Of a stretch of 64,000 bases of DNA, positions 63,211 through 64,000 are shown piece by piece (position 1 is the first letter of the stretch; every line of letters starts with the position of its first letter). The DNA is from Leptidea sinapis. Lineage: Eukaryota; Arthropoda; Insecta; Lepidoptera; Pieridae. The stretch spans positions 4,898,001-4,962,000 of the forward strand of contig NC_066272.1 in NCBI RefSeq assembly GCF_905404315.1, written 5' to 3'. The position numbers and the translations under genes were made by a program. The notes beneath the pieces are model-generated. The model worked only from the letters and a program-made list of their open reading frames with translations. It was not told where the DNA came from and made no database searches.

Positions 63211-63729
63211 GAATAGTATTACAAAGATCCACTGTAGATTGTAAACATATAATATATTACTAGTTATTACTATACTATTACTACTTTTATAAGTTTTGGA
63301 GAAATGTAAGATAAAATGAGATACCTACATATGTCTATTGTAGTGAATCGCTGGTTCGATTCACGCTAGGAGGTTTTCATATATTTCTACTCCTGATAGT
63401 AATTGTTCATAATTAGAGCATATTCTTTAAAGTAGAAATATTAAAATAATAAATTGAAATTGAACGATCTTAAAGTGTAATGGCCGTCGAGTAAAGATTA
63501 CACGTTTGTGAATTAAATAAGTATAAGTTTCTGATATAATGGGCGAGGTGATCACCTCCTTTCAAGTTACTGACATAAAAAAGACATACCTGATGGTAAG
63601 ATCTGACATTCCACGCCACGCATGACTTCTGCACACCTCTAATGAATCACTGTTCTATCTTTTTCGAATACACTCTTTACTAGTACGAAAGAATATAGCG
63701 AATCAGTTTAATGACAGCCATTTTTTTTA

Positions 63730-64000
63730 TCTTATATATAAAAATGAATTGCTGTTCGTTAGTCTCGCTAAAACTCGAAAACGGCTGAAGCGATTTGGCT
63801 AATTTTGGTCTTGAATGCGTGGAAGTCCAGAGAAGGTTTAAAAGATGAATAAATATGAAAATGCTTGGAATGAAATAAAAAAACAACTTTGTTTTCCCTT
63901 TGATGTGTCCCCCCGTTGTTCAGAAATCAAATTGAAAGAATAGTTTAAAATGTATACCTAATATGAATCTTTATATCCTACAAAACAAATTTAATTTAGC
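63730..64000 (+). mobile_element. Helitron 5' end, running off the window
   Basis: After A it begins TCTTATATATAAAAATGAAT and continues 'tgctgttcgttagtctcgct' and 'cgaaaacggctgaagcgatt', the common 5' part of a lepidopteran Helitron family. No 3' hairpin and CTAG end were found inside the window. Confidence 0.55.

Overview
This is nuclear DNA of an insect, almost certainly a moth or butterfly. It is AT-rich, its genes are split by introns, and mobile DNA typical of Lepidoptera fills most of it: a Jockey/CR1-like LINE, Helitrons, tRNA-bearing palindromes, hAT and other MITEs. No bacterial operon, CRISPR array, replication origin or rRNA gene was seen. The species cannot be named from the sequence.

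Two real genes were assembled by joining exons at GT/AG sites. Both are on the minus strand, one behind the other. The first (57419 down to 47722, 6 exons, 250 residues) is an epsilon/delta-type glutathione S-transferase. Its first exon encodes a signal peptide that splices in frame onto an otherwise ordinary cytosolic GST, so the product should be secreted or lumenal. About 0.9 kb further on comes the second gene (46811 down to 25814, 10 exons, 763 residues). It is an M2-family, angiotensin-converting-enzyme-like protein with an N-terminal signal or anchor and a C-terminal membrane span. All exon phases fit and the summed length is a multiple of three. The zinc site is destroyed: HEMGH is replaced by RLLGH, the third zinc ligand Glu by Asp, and a chloride-binding Arg by Thr. 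It is therefore most likely a non-enzymatic, membrane-anchored ACE relative, comparable to the inactive Ance paralogues of Drosophila and ACN-1 of nematodes.

Region by region: 1-25.5 kb has no recognisable host gene and holds LINE tails, a hAT MITE with a perfect 8-bp target duplication (10472-10694), a foldback element (11007-11908), a 1.8-kb near-perfect palindrome (14923-16722), Helitrons and two copies of a nuclease-like retroelement tail. 25.8-46.8 kb is the ACE-like gene, its introns swollen by repeats that in places reach within a few tens of bases of splice sites. 47.7-57.4 kb is the GST gene; its 6-kb fourth intron carries the longest LINE remnant of the window (52335-54290). 57.5-64 kb is repeat-rich and contains one possible small gene for an N-myristoylated 67-residue protein (62052-62255).

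The two genes are not known to act in one pathway. Their products would both be secretory or cell-surface proteins, and they share only position and orientation. Splice sites were chosen by eye from phase and family alignment, so transcript data would be the deciding test.
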